A stretch of 64,000 bases of DNA from Alphaproteobacteria bacterium. GTDB taxonomy: Bacteria > Pseudomonadota > Alphaproteobacteria > Sphingomonadales > JAKSBY01. Positions 1 to 7,926 of this stretch are shown in pieces. Each line of letters opens with the position of its first letter. The first letter of the stretch is position 1. The notes under the pieces are model-generated. The model had not been told where the DNA came from. It worked only from the letters and a program-made list of their open reading frames with translations, and did not search any database. The DNA lies in contig JAJFIV010000033.1 in NCBI GenBank assembly GCA_021774625.1, forward strand, positions 108,201-172,200, in the 5' to 3' direction. Made by a program: the position numbers and the translations under genes.

Positions 1-155
1 AAAGCCTGATCGAACATCCCGCCATTATGACCCACGCCTCGGTGCCGGAAAAAGAACGGGCCAGGCTCGGTATTTCCGATAGTCTGGTGCGGCTTTCCGC
101 CGGCGTTGAGAATGTGGATGACTTGATTGCCGATCTGGATTATGCGCTAAAGTAA
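1..155 (+). CDS. Cys/Met metabolism PLP-dependent enzyme, C-terminal fragment
   Basis: Only the last 50 codons are present; the frame begins at base 3 and ends at TAA 153-155. The residues HPAIMTHASVPEKERARLGI followed by LVRLSAGVENVDDLIADL match the C-terminal end of the trans-sulfuration family (cystathionine gamma-synthase/lyase, methionine gamma-lyase, O-acyl-homoserine sulfhydrylase), in which the HP-x-x-MTH segment and the LVRLS-x-G-x-E segment sit beside the PLP pocket. The exact substrate cannot be told from this part. The gene starts outside the window and lies 19 bp upstream of the M28 peptidase on the same strand. Confidence 0.85.
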   Translation, partial: SLIEHPAIMTHASVPEKERARLGISDSLVRLSAGVENVDDLIADLDYALK

Positions 156-174
156 AAAAACATAAGAGGTAAAG

Positions 175-1557
175 ATGGTAAACCGGATACGAATAACAGC
201 GATTATCAGCAGTCTTTTTCTGTTGGCGGCGGATGCCGGTTATTTCGCGCCACAGGAACTGGGAACCGCAGCTGCTTTGCGTGACCGGGCCCTTGAAGGC
301 AGCGAGGCCTATAATCTGGCTGCCTCGCTGACGACGGAAGTGGGACCGCGTCTGGCCGGATCGCCCGGTGACTGGCAGGCCGTGCGCTGGGCCGCCATGA
401 AATTTAAGGAGCTGGGATTCGACCGGGTCTGGACCGAGCCGGTGCCCATCGACGCCTGGGCGCGGGGCGAAGAAATGGCGACGATTGTCGCGCCCTTTCC
501 GCAAAAACTGGTAGTGACCGCCCTTGGTCTGAGCGAGCCTACGCCGGAAGACGGGATTGAAGCGGAAATCGCCCATTTCGAGACGCTGGCGGATTTGATG
601 GAAGCCCCTTTGGGTTCGCTTGACGGTCGGATTGCCTTCATTTCCAACCGCATGGAACGGACCCGCGACGGCTCCGGTTACGGCCCTGCGGTGCAGGCCC
701 GCAGCCGCGGCGCCATTGAGGCTGCAAAACGGGGCGCTGTCGCCCTTCTGATCCGTTCCATCGGCACCGACAATCACCGGGTGCCGCACACCGGCGGCAT
801 GCGATATGAAGACGGTGCGCCGCGCATTCCCGCCGCCGCCCTTGCCAACCCGGATGCTGATTTGCTGGTGCGTCAATTGGGATATGACCAGCCGGTTGTG
901 GTGCGGCTGAAACTGGAAACGGAACGCATCGGCCTTGCGGTCAGCGCCAATGTTATCGGCGAAATCACCGGCAGTGAGAAGCCCGAAGAAGTCATTATTC
1001 TCGGCGCCCATCTCGATTCCTGGGATCTGGGAACGGGGGCCATTGATGACGGCGCGGGCGTCGGCATTGCAATGGCGGCGGCGCATCTGATCGGCCAGTT
1101 GGAAGAACGGCCGAAACGGACCATTCGCGTCGTGCTGTTCGCCGCGGAGGAAGTCGGTCTGGTCGGCGCCCGCAAATATCTCGAAGATCACCTGGGTGAA
1201 CTTCGCAATCACATCATCGGGGCGGAAAGCGATTTCGGGGCCGGCCGCATCTGGCGCTTGTCCAGCGGTGTTTCCGAAAACGCCGTGCCCGTCATGGACG
1301 CCATCGCCAGCGTTCTGGAGCCGCTCGGCATTGAGCGCGGCGGCAATGAAGCCGGCGGCGGCCCCGACCTGACCCCGTTGCGCGGGGCCGGCATGGCGGT
1401 CGCCGGGCTGGACCAGGACGGCACCCTTTATTTCGACCTGCATCACACGCCGGATGACACAATGGATAAAATCGACCGCAAAGCCATGGACCAGAATGCC
1501 GCCGCCTATGCCGTCTTTGCCTATCTCGCCGCCCAGTATGACGGCCGGTTCGACTGA
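175..1557 (+). CDS. Secreted M28-family metallopeptidase (carboxypeptidase Q-like)
   Basis: A 460-residue protein with an N-terminal export signal (basic start, hydrophobic stretch to about residue 20). A protease-associated (PA) type region lies around residues 130-250 and an M28 zinc peptidase domain follows. Seen zinc-ligand motifs are GAHLDSWD (His279, Asp281), AIDDGAG (Asp291 region), AAEEVGL (the catalytic/ligand Glu pair near 325), ESDFGAG, and a C-terminal LHHTPDDTMDKID with the last His ligand. Family members are di-zinc exopeptidases that release amino acids or cleave dipeptides in the periplasm or outside the cell. The ATG is preceded by AAGAGG at good spacing. The gene converges on the aldo/keto reductase with only 7 bp between stops. 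An overlapping 550-residue minus-strand ORF is its shadow. Confidence 0.9.
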   Translation: MVNRIRITAIISSLFLLAADAGYFAPQELGTAAALRDRALEGSEAYNLAASLTTEVGPRLAGSPGDWQAVRWAAMKFKELGFDRVWTEPVPIDAWARGEEMATIVAPFPQKLVVTALGLSEPTPEDGIEAEIAHFETLADLMEAPLGSLDGRIAFISNRMERTRDGSGYGPAVQARSRGAIEAAKRGAVALLIRSIGTDNHRVPHTGGMRYEDGAPRIPAAALANPDADLLVRQLGYDQPVVVRLKLETERIGLAVSANVIGEITGSEKPEEVIILGAHLDSWDLGTGAIDDGAGVGIAMAAAHLIGQLEERPKRTIRVVLFAAEEVGLVGARKYLEDHLGELRNHIIGAESDFGAGRIWRLSSGVSENAVPVMDAIASVLEPLGIERGGNEAGGGPDLTPLRGAGMAVAGLDQDGTLYFDLHHTPDDTMDKIDRKAMDQNAAAYAVFAYLAAQYDGRFD

Positions 1558-1564
1558 CCGTTTT

Positions 1565-2530
1565 TCAGCGTTCCTCTTCCCGGTCGGTGGCCAGGGCCGG
1601 AGCAAGGGAGAGGTTTGAAACTGTCTGTTGCAGTTCGGGGTCCATGTCGATATCGAGCGACGCCAGCGCCGGACCAAGCTGCGCTGCCGAACGGGCGCCG
1701 ATCAGCGGCGCGGTCACGGCCGGATGGGACGCCACCCAGGCAATGGCCAGACTGACCGGGTGATAGCCATTCTCTTTGGCGAAAGTCACGAACCGTTCTG
1801 CCGCCTCATGGTCCTGCGCCTGCTGATAGCGTTTCTGATACGCCGGATCGGTTTCAAACCGGCCTTTTCCTGACGTCTCTTTCAGATATTTCCCGGTCAG
1901 ATAGCCGCCCGCAACCGGGCCGTAGGGCAGCACACCGAGCCCTTCGCTTTGCGCCATGGGCAGGATTTCGCTCTCGCACTGGCGCTTCAGCAGGTTGTAC
2001 ATGGGCTGGATACAGGTGACGGGCGCGAGATTGTGCGCCTCCGTGATGGCCATCGCCTTCATGATCTGCCAGGCGGCGAAATTGCTGATCCCGAGATAGA
2101 GGACTTTGCCCTGCCGGACAAAATCATTGAGCGTCATCAGGCTTTCTTCCAGCGGCGTTTCTTCGTCAAAGGCGTGCATGTAATAGACATCGACATAATC
2201 TGTGCCGAGCCGTTTGAGGCTGCCTTCCAGTGCTTTTGTGAGATGATAACGGCTGAGGCCCCGTTCGTTGACACCACCGCCAACCGGATAATAGGCTTTG
2301 GTGGCAAGGATCACATCGTCCCGGTGATCCCGGATCAGCCGCCCGAGAATCCGTTCCGAGACGCCGTCCGCATAAACATCGGCGCAATCAAAGACATTGA
2401 TGCCGCTATCCCGGCACAGGCCATAAATCCTGCCGGATTCCGCCTCGTCCGCGCCATCGCCGAAGGTCATGGTGCCAAAACACAGCGAAGAGACTTTCAG
2501 GCCGCTTTTGCCCAGTCTTTTGTAAATCAT
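1565..2530 (-). CDS. Aldo/keto reductase
   Basis: A 321-residue NADPH-dependent oxidoreductase of the AKR superfamily ((beta/alpha)8 barrel). The catalytic tetrad is visible: Asp48 in FDCAD, Tyr53 in DVY, Lys78 in LATKAYY, His119 in YYMHAFD. The N-terminal MIYKRLGKSGLKVSSLCFGT is the usual first strand of the subfamily that includes YajO/Tas and potassium-channel beta-like reductases. The substrate is unknown. Its ATG lies 2 bp after the stop of the upstream DMT transporter gene, with GAGGA inside the end of that gene as ribosome binding site, so the pair is an operon with probable translational coupling. Confidence 0.9.
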   Translation of the reverse strand: MIYKRLGKSGLKVSSLCFGTMTFGDGADEAESGRIYGLCRDSGINVFDCADVYADGVSERILGRLIRDHRDDVILATKAYYPVGGGVNERGLSRYHLTKALEGSLKRLGTDYVDVYYMHAFDEETPLEESLMTLNDFVRQGKVLYLGISNFAAWQIMKAMAITEAHNLAPVTCIQPMYNLLKRQCESEILPMAQSEGLGVLPYGPVAGGYLTGKYLKETSGKGRFETDPAYQKRYQQAQDHEAAERFVTFAKENGYHPVSLAIAWVASHPAVTAPLIGARSAAQLGPALASLDIDMDPELQQTVSNLSLAPALATDREEER

Positions 2531-2532
2531 TG

Positions 2533-3417
2533 TCAGGTCCTCATCTTCGCTGCGGACGGTTTATGAACGGCGACGCCCAGCATCACCAGGGCAATACCCG
2601 CAATATCCATCAATGTCGGAATTTGCGCCAGCACAATCGCCGCAATGATGGTTGCGGTTGCAGGCAACAGCGCCAGCAGAAGGGCGAAGCTCGCCCGCGG
2701 CAGCCGCGACATGGCCAACTGGTCACAGATATAGGGAATGACCGAGGAACAGACCCCCACCCCGATCCCGGCCAGAATCAGAGGGAGCGAACCGAAAGCC
2801 TTCACGGCTTCCCAAAAGCCGATCGGCATGAGAAACAGAAAGGCGATGGCCATCGCCGCGCCCAGCCGTTCCACCCCGCCGCTTGCGCCATTTTCCGCCG
2901 CCCGGTGGCCAAGAATGATATAGCCGACGAACAGAATGCCGTTGAGCGTCGCCCAGAAGAGACCCCAGGGATCGGTCGACCATTTCACGTCAATCAGAAT
3001 GACCACGCCGAGCACGGCCAGCGCGAGCGCCATAAAGTTTCTGCTGGTGCGCAGGCCATAAAGCGCCACCCCGATGGTGCCGATAAATTCCATCGCCGCG
3101 ACCAGGCTCATGGGCAGGCGCTCAAGCGCCAGATAAAAGCTGGTATTCATGATGGCGAGACAGGCCCCCAAACCCACTAGCAGAAGACGGGTGCCGGGAT
3201 CGGCCTCGCGGATTGTCCGCCAAGGTTTTGTCCAGGGCGCAAAAATCAGCGCCGCGGACGCGATCCGGAACCAGGCGACGCCCAACACGCCTACCGCCGG
3301 AAACAGCAGCACGGCAAAACTCGGGCCAAGATAGTGGAAGACGGCACTGATCCCAAACCAGACATGGGGTGGAATATTCTTTGCCGCCCTGTTGAGAATG
3401 ACATGTGATTCCGACAT
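2533..3417 (-). CDS. EamA/RhtA-type drug/metabolite transporter family exporter
   Basis: A 294-residue integral inner-membrane protein with about ten hydrophobic segments arranged as two EamA repeats, typical of the DMT superfamily. The sequence LGPSFAVLLFPAVGVLGVAWFR near the N-terminus and EFIGTIGVALYGLR in the middle resemble RhtA-like threonine/homoserine exporters. It is divergent from an Lrp/AsnC-type regulator, an arrangement common for amino-acid exporters, so amino-acid efflux is a reasonable inference. Substrate not shown by sequence alone. The gene is followed at 2 bp by the aldo/keto reductase. Confidence 0.85.
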   Translation of the reverse strand: MSESHVILNRAAKNIPPHVWFGISAVFHYLGPSFAVLLFPAVGVLGVAWFRIASAALIFAPWTKPWRTIREADPGTRLLLVGLGACLAIMNTSFYLALERLPMSLVAAMEFIGTIGVALYGLRTSRNFMALALAVLGVVILIDVKWSTDPWGLFWATLNGILFVGYIILGHRAAENGASGGVERLGAAMAIAFLFLMPIGFWEAVKAFGSLPLILAGIGVGVCSSVIPYICDQLAMSRLPRASFALLLALLPATATIIAAIVLAQIPTLMDIAGIALVMLGVAVHKPSAAKMRT

Positions 3418-3462
3418 ATCGCCTCCTGAAATAAAAAAGCAATATACAAGGCAATTTCTTTC

Positions 3463-3488
3463 ATTTATATGGGTATAGATATATAAAT
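3463..3488. promoter_or_regulatory. AT-rich inverted repeat between eamA and lrp, possible Lrp operator
   Basis: ATTTATAT (3463-3470) and ATATAAAT (3481-3488) are perfect inverted 8-mers separated by 10 bp in the 106-bp, very AT-rich divergent intergenic region. Lrp/AsnC proteins bind such AT-rich dyads and usually control the divergent gene. Function is inferred from position only. Confidence 0.4.
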
Positions 3489-3523
3489 TTGATGTATTAT
3501 TTAGATAATCAAAGGATCAACCC

Positions 3524-3988
3524 ATGAAATACCTTCGATATCAAAATAGCGATATTGACGCTGTCGATACCAAAATTCTGCAAGCGCTGACCCGCGACGC
3601 CCGCATCAGCGTGGCGGAACTGGCGCGCACCGTCGGCCTGTCCGCGCCCAGTGTTTCGGAACGCATCAAACGTCTGGAAGAGGCCGGGATCATCACCGGT
3701 TATCGGGCGGCCATCAACCCGGCGGCGCTCGGCCTGCCCATCGCCGCTCTGCTGCGCATCCGCCCCATGCCCGGCGAACATCAGCGGGTGGCGGATATCC
3801 TGCGCGGCCTGCCGGAGGTTATCGAATGCGACCGCATCACCGGCGAGGACTGTTTCCTCGCCCGCGCCCACCTCAAATCCGTCGCCGACCTCGAAGCCCT
3901 GATCGACAAAATCATCCCCTGGTCCATCACCAACACATCCATCATCCAGTCATCGCCGGTGGCGCGGCGGCTGCCGCCATTGGGATAG
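3524..3988 (+). CDS. Lrp/AsnC family transcriptional regulator
   Basis: A 154-residue regulator. The N-terminal helix-turn-helix is seen in DTKILQALTRDARISVAELA followed by VGLSAPSVSERIKRLEEAGII; the C-terminal half has the RAM/AsnC ligand-binding fold, with the characteristic PEVIECDRITGEDCFLARAH segment. The ATG is preceded by AAAGGAT. It is divergent from the DMT exporter and probably senses an amino acid to control it and itself. It is a different gene from the second Lrp-type regulator at 15.9 kb, with little residue identity outside the family core. Confidence 0.9.
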   Translation: MKYLRYQNSDIDAVDTKILQALTRDARISVAELARTVGLSAPSVSERIKRLEEAGIITGYRAAINPAALGLPIAALLRIRPMPGEHQRVADILRGLPEVIECDRITGEDCFLARAHLKSVADLEALIDKIIPWSITNTSIIQSSPVARRLPPLG

Positions 3989-3993
3989 CTCAG

Positions 3994-4037
3994 GCGATGA
4001 CAATAAGACTGTCATTGCGAACGAAGTGAAGCAATCT
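3994..4037. repeat. 44-bp direct repeat, copy 1
   Basis: This 44-bp sequence is repeated without mismatch at 4423-4466, in the same orientation. It contains the dyad ATTGC-N12-GCAAT. The motif GTCATTGCGAACGAAGTGAA belongs to a type of dispersed extragenic repeat that I recall from several bacterial genomes. The first copy lies just after the lrp stop codon and before the GIY-YIG gene. Confidence 0.85.
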
Positions 4038-4065
4038 TTGGCCATATATCCCTTATTCAGAAATG

Positions 4066-4353
4066 TTAACTGAGCGACAAATCCCTCCAATCGGGATTCA
4101 ATGTTTCGATCAATGCCAATTTTTTAGCCCGGGACCCGGCTTTAATTTGCTTCTCGCGAGCAATGGCAGCATATGCATCAGACGTTTGTTCAAAATAGAC
4201 AAGCTTATGGACATTATATCTGGCGGTGAACCGGCTGCCATTGCCGTCCCTGTGCTCCGCTAGCCGCCGCTCGAGATCATTCGTCACGCCGGTATAAAGG
4301 ACCCGGTTTGCCTGGTTGGTCAAAATGTAAACAAAATAATCCTGCTGGCGCAT
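4066..4353 (-). CDS. Small stand-alone GIY-YIG nuclease-domain protein
   Basis: A protein of about 95 residues when started at the ATG at 4353 (MRQQDYFVYILTNQ); the ORF track starts six codons earlier. The GIY-YIG core is seen as YFVYILTN ... LYTGVTNDLERRLAEHR, with the catalytic Arg in LERRL and the Tyr of VYI; a Lys-rich region with REKQIKAGSRAKKLALI and the end NPDWRDLS follow, which is standard for the single-domain YhbQ-like COG2827 group. Such proteins are predicted metal-dependent endonucleases of unknown role. The gene is bracketed by perfect 44-bp repeats and other extragenic repeat sequence and is somewhat AT-richer than its neighbours, which suggests mobility or late arrival. Confidence 0.85.
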   Translation of the reverse strand: MRQQDYFVYILTNQANRVLYTGVTNDLERRLAEHRDGNGSRFTARYNVHKLVYFEQTSDAYAAIAREKQIKAGSRAKKLALIETLNPDWRDLSLS

Positions 4354-4422
4354 GCATGAAAAGTGACACAAACAAGGATTGTGATCAATTTCGATGAGAT
4401 CGCCACGCCGCTGACGCGGCTC

Positions 4423-4466
4423 GCGATGACAATAAGACTGTCATTGCGAACGAAGTGAAGCAATCT
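4423..4466. repeat. 44-bp direct repeat, copy 2
   Basis: Perfect second copy of the repeat at 3994-4037. The two copies start 429 bp apart and frame the GIY-YIG gene. No further copy is visible in the window. Confidence 0.85.
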
Positions 4467-4486
4467 CGTCGTTCAGGATGCCAACA

Positions 4487-4523
4487 CCCTCACCCCGACC
4501 CTCTCCCTTCAAGGGAGATGGAG
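4487..4523. repeat. REP-like extragenic palindrome
   Basis: The stretch CCCTCACCCCGACCCTCTCCC continues into a short stem (TCTCCC 4502-4507, GGGAGA 4513-4518). This C-rich leader plus stem is a common form of dispersed extragenic palindromic repeat. It sits 3' of the pentapeptide gene, so it could also act as a weak transcription end for it, although no T-run follows. Confidence 0.5.
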
Positions 4524-4548
4524 TGCTGGCGCAGTGTAGGGCCGGAAA

Positions 4549-5613
4549 CTATTTGATTTTGAAATGATTGCGGAGGGACAGCAAAAACAGGAAAATCAGG
4601 ATTGCCGACCAGAGATTTTGCAAGATAAACAGAACATCCATCCAGAGGCTCATAGCGTTGGGTTCACCAAACAGGTATTTAAGCACCCCCTCTCGCCGGT
4701 CACCGACACTGAATCCAATAACAGGAAGGCTGTTTAGAAAGGAAAGATAAAGGCCCTTTCCCAAACATCCCCAAAAACCGGATGACACATCACGATAAAG
4801 AGAAAAGGTCTGGCTGGCGATAAAGGAATATAAGAAGCTAAAGGCTGCTAACGAGCCAAGCCACCAATAGAATGGACGCATCAGACTTCGACCAAAGTCG
4901 GCTAACAATTCATAGATAAATCCAAAAACATAAGCAGCGCTGAACTTCGGGTCGTCGTTCCCCCGACGCTCAATTAATTCACCGGCAAAAAATTCCAGCT
5001 CACGCTTATGGTCATGGCTTTCTATCGCAATTTTTTTTAAAGCACGATAGTGCGCAGCTATCTTTTTCTCGCCAGTGAACAAAAAGATGTCTGGCTTAGG
5101 AACGGCTATATCTTCAAGCCGGAGTCCAGCCAGAAAACTCGCCCGAAAAAAGTCCGGAACCTGCAAAAACTCTGACTCCGTCAGTAAGAACGGTCCTTCT
5201 GATTTCACAGCAGAAAAATTTGAGGCACCTTCAAATCGGACTTTTGTGAGTCCTGCTCCACGAACAAAGTGAGCATTGATAAAACTTGCCTCACCAAGAA
5301 ATTTTGCCAAAATGAATAGCACATCATCCCTGAATTCCGTCCGATCGAAGCCCGCACGTCCGCTAAACGTTGCACCACAGAAGTCGGCACCTTTCACGAA
5401 AACCGTTCTATAGAAACGAGCGTCATGCGGGAAAATAAAGCCTTTGAAATCGGCTTTCTCATCAAACGCATATTCCGAGAAGTCGACATTTGCGAGTTCC
5501 GCCCAGTTGCCGGCTCTTTCACGCACAACTTTATTGGCTAACAGGCCCCTAGCCCACGCATTCCAATGCTCCCTCCCTGCTGCCCAGCGATCAACGTCCC
5601 TTTGACAGTACAC
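4549..5613 (-). CDS. Pentapeptide-repeat-like protein with C-terminal membrane segments
   Basis: A 354-residue protein. Residues about 45-170 contain repeated F-x-x-A-x-F units (for example ADFCGATFSGRAGFDRTEF), the hallmark of a degenerate pentapeptide-repeat right-handed beta helix. Residues about 235-350 hold two to four hydrophobic helices (FYWWLGSLAAFSFLYSFI; LWSAILIFLFLLSL). The N-terminus CQRDVDRWAAGREHWNAWA recurs in alphaproteobacterial proteins of this kind. The GTG start at 5613 has GGGGGAG at proper distance and lies 6 bp after the stop of the acylase gene, so it may be co-translated with it. Base use is clearly more AT-rich than the neighbours, suggesting transfer. Function unknown; a membrane-anchored scaffold is possible. 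Confidence 0.75.
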   Translation of the reverse strand: MYCQRDVDRWAAGREHWNAWARGLLANKVVRERAGNWAELANVDFSEYAFDEKADFKGFIFPHDARFYRTVFVKGADFCGATFSGRAGFDRTEFRDDVLFILAKFLGEASFINAHFVRGAGLTKVRFEGASNFSAVKSEGPFLLTESEFLQVPDFFRASFLAGLRLEDIAVPKPDIFLFTGEKKIAAHYRALKKIAIESHDHKRELEFFAGELIERRGNDDPKFSAAYVFGFIYELLADFGRSLMRPFYWWLGSLAAFSFLYSFIASQTFSLYRDVSSGFWGCLGKGLYLSFLNSLPVIGFSVGDRREGVLKYLFGEPNAMSLWMDVLFILQNLWSAILIFLFLLSLRNHFKIK

Positions 5614-5619
5614 TCCCGA

Positions 5620-7791
5620 CTACTCCCCCGGCCTATACGTCCGCTCGGCGTTGGCCTCCACATCTTCCCTGTAAAACCACACGTCCCGCAGCTGACCGGC
5701 GCTGTAAAGTTCGGCCTGGTCGTTGAAGTGGGGGGATGCGGGATCGCCGCTCTGGCCGCCGGCGGTGATGGCTTTGGCGCGGAGGCGGTCGCCGAATTCG
5801 ACGGCGGCGACGAAGCTGTTGCCACGGGTGCCGTAGATGCGCTTGGTGTTGTTGAAGGTGCGCTGGCCATAGGCGGCCAATGACCCCCAGACGGCGGAGG
5901 TAAAGCCGACCGGGATGCTGGGGCGGCTGTCATCGAAAGGCTGGACGATATCGCCGGTCAGGCGCTGGAAGCGGTTGATCTCGCCCCACGGCGTCCGCCA
6001 GTCGCCGAAGTCGGCGGCCAGTTTCTCAACGGCGCGGCTGAGCGCGGCGAGATGGCCGTCCGCCGTCACATCCTTGATCATATAATCATAGACGGAAACG
6101 CCCTGCTCGCGCGCCGCATCCCGCACCGTGCTCATCAGATCCTGACCCCAGAAAATGGCAACCGCGGTCGGGACGGATTCGATGCCAAAACGCCGGTCCC
6201 AGGCCCGCAGCATCTCAACGGGTTCGATCAGGTCCGCCCGCCGCGGATCGTTTTCATCGAGGCTGTCATACGCGGCGAGCAACGGCGGCAGGAGGTCATC
6301 AAAGGCCGTGAGATAGCTGTCATAAGCGGCCTTTCGCAGGCTTTCGAGGGTGAAATCCGTGCGGCCTTCCAGCACCCTGACGGCATGGATGCCCCGGTAA
6401 TTTTCCGGGTTGTTGGCCATATAGGCGGGGTAATTCTCGGGCCGCGGGCTGTAGGGGCCGGCCGCCGTGAAGGGCCAGTTATTGGTATTCTGAATCCAGC
6501 CATTGGGCGGATTGCGGAGCGTGATGATTTCATCCAGATCATGCAGGCCCTGCCATTCGGTGGCCGGGTTGCTGCCATCCAAGGGGCTGTTCCAGTCGAA
6601 CTGCGGATCGCGGCGCGGAATGAAATTGCCGTGGAAATAGGCGATAGTGCCGTCGGCATCGGCATAGACCGTGTTGTTGGAGGAATTGGTCTTCAGTTCC
6701 ATGGTCTCCCGGAAGCTCCGGTAATCGGTGGCCTTGGTGCGGCCCCAGGACTGCATCAGCGCCTTGACCGGTTCCTGCATCAGCTTGATGCTGACCCATT
6801 TGCCGTCCTGATCCCGGATGATGGGACCATGATGGCTGTGATAGACGGTCGCTTCCTTCGCAGCGATGCCGGCCGCGGTTTTATACGGCAGCGTGATCTG
6901 GATTGCGGTCAGCGGGCGTTCCTCCCCGCCATACCGGTAATAATAGCGGCCATCCTTTTCGATGATGGTTTCCAGATATTCATCAATGGCGTCGGCGCGG
7001 CTTGAGGTATGCATCCAGCCGGTGCGTTCGTTAAAGCCCTGATAGACGAAAAACTGGCCCCAGGTGACGGCGCCGTAAGCATTGAGCCCTTCCTCGCTCA
7101 CCATATGAACTTCGGCGCGGAAATAGAAGGAGGTATGGGGATTGATCAGAAAGAGCGTATTGCCGTTTTCCGTGTTGGACGGCGCGATGGCGAAACCGTT
7201 GGAGCCTTTGGGCTCTTCGATAAAGGCTGCGGTCCCGGCCGGTTCGGCCTCCGCCACGCCGTCGCCATAGAAGTTTTCCAGTTGCCGGAGATTGATCTGC
7301 TCAATATCGCCGCCGATGGAGCCTTCCGAGAAGGTCAGCGCCATCCATGGTTCAAACCGGGTGATGACCCTGGGCTTCACTTCGGGATGGGTATGGAGAT
7401 AATAATTCAGGCCGTCGGCAAAAGCGTTCATCAGTTTCTTCAGCCAGTCAGGGCTTGCCGCATACCGGGCTTTCATATCTTCGGGGTTGATGAACAGCTT
7501 CATGCGAAGATCACGGTAAATCTCGCCGTCGCCTTCCGCTTCCGCCAGCCGGCCCATGGCGTTGAGATAGTTCACCTCAATCCGGTTGAAATCATCCTCG
7601 GCCTGGGCATAGAGCATGCCGAAGACCGCATCGGCATCGGTTTTGCCGTAAATATGCGGGATGCCCCATGAATCGCGGATAATTGTGACATTCCGCGCCT
7701 GTTCCTGCCATCGGGCGAGGTCTTCATTGACCGTATCCCGCTCCCCACAGGAACCCGCAACCAGCACCAATAACAACAGTAATTTTTTCAT
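5620..7791 (-). CDS. Penicillin acylase family (Ntn-hydrolase) lipoprotein
   Basis: A 723-residue protein. The N-terminus MKKLLLLLVLVAGSC is a lipoprotein signal with a somewhat atypical lipobox (Cys15). The alpha-subunit-like part has the family start TIIRDSWGIPHIYGKT and ends before the autocatalytic site GSNGFAIAP, where Ser197 would become the N-terminal nucleophile of the beta subunit. Family members cleave amide bonds of beta-lactams, acyl-homoserine lactones or other N-acyl compounds in the periplasm. A Ser nucleophile and overall length fit the acylase branch that includes AHL acylases, but substrate cannot be read from sequence. It has its own promoter, divergent from the Asp-box gene, and is followed at 6 bp by the pentapeptide gene. 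Confidence 0.88.
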   Translation of the reverse strand: MKKLLLLLVLVAGSCGERDTVNEDLARWQEQARNVTIIRDSWGIPHIYGKTDADAVFGMLYAQAEDDFNRIEVNYLNAMGRLAEAEGDGEIYRDLRMKLFINPEDMKARYAASPDWLKKLMNAFADGLNYYLHTHPEVKPRVITRFEPWMALTFSEGSIGGDIEQINLRQLENFYGDGVAEAEPAGTAAFIEEPKGSNGFAIAPSNTENGNTLFLINPHTSFYFRAEVHMVSEEGLNAYGAVTWGQFFVYQGFNERTGWMHTSSRADAIDEYLETIIEKDGRYYYRYGGEERPLTAIQITLPYKTAAGIAAKEATVYHSHHGPIIRDQDGKWVSIKLMQEPVKALMQSWGRTKATDYRSFRETMELKTNSSNNTVYADADGTIAYFHGNFIPRRDPQFDWNSPLDGSNPATEWQGLHDLDEIITLRNPPNGWIQNTNNWPFTAAGPYSPRPENYPAYMANNPENYRGIHAVRVLEGRTDFTLESLRKAAYDSYLTAFDDLLPPLLAAYDSLDENDPRRADLIEPVEMLRAWDRRFGIESVPTAVAIFWGQDLMSTVRDAAREQGVSVYDYMIKDVTADGHLAALSRAVEKLAADFGDWRTPWGEINRFQRLTGDIVQPFDDSRPSIPVGFTSAVWGSLAAYGQRTFNNTKRIYGTRGNSFVAAVEFGDRLRAKAITAGGQSGDPASPHFNDQAELYSAGQLRDVWFYREDVEANAERTYRPGE

Positions 7792-7824
7792 CGTCCGACG
7801 CCCTGTATGATAAAAAGGAAAAGA

Positions 7825-7853
7825 AAGTTAGCTGGCCCTTTCTCTGGTGTAAA
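7825..7853 (-). promoter_or_regulatory. Predicted sigma70 promoter of the acylase gene
   Basis: On the minus strand TTTACA (7853-7848), a 17-bp spacer, then TAACTT (7830-7825), 34 bp ahead of the acylase ATG. It overlaps neither coding sequence and lies back to back with the promoter for the divergent gene. Confidence 0.45.
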
Positions 7854-7858
7854 GCGCG

Positions 7859-7887
7859 TTGACAAGCCTCCAGCCCCGCTCTACCGT
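7859..7887 (+). promoter_or_regulatory. Predicted sigma70 promoter of the first Asp-box gene
   Basis: Perfect TTGACA (7859-7864), 17-bp spacer, TACCGT (7882-7887). The start of transcription would be near 7895, downstream of the ORF-track start at 7807, which supports translation from the ATG at 7927. Confidence 0.5.
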
Positions 7888-7926
7888 CCGCAGATGATTT
7901 TCACGGCTAGTATGGGAGGGGACACC

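Noticed and set aside
25-1677. 550-residue minus-strand ORF
   Set aside because: It is the antisense shadow of the M28 peptidase, lacks any domain or ribosome binding site and runs into the aldo/keto reductase.
7807-7926. N-terminal extension of the first Asp-box protein in the ORF track
   Set aside because: A TTGACA promoter lies inside it, and the ATG at 7927 has a strong ribosome binding site and a proper signal peptide.
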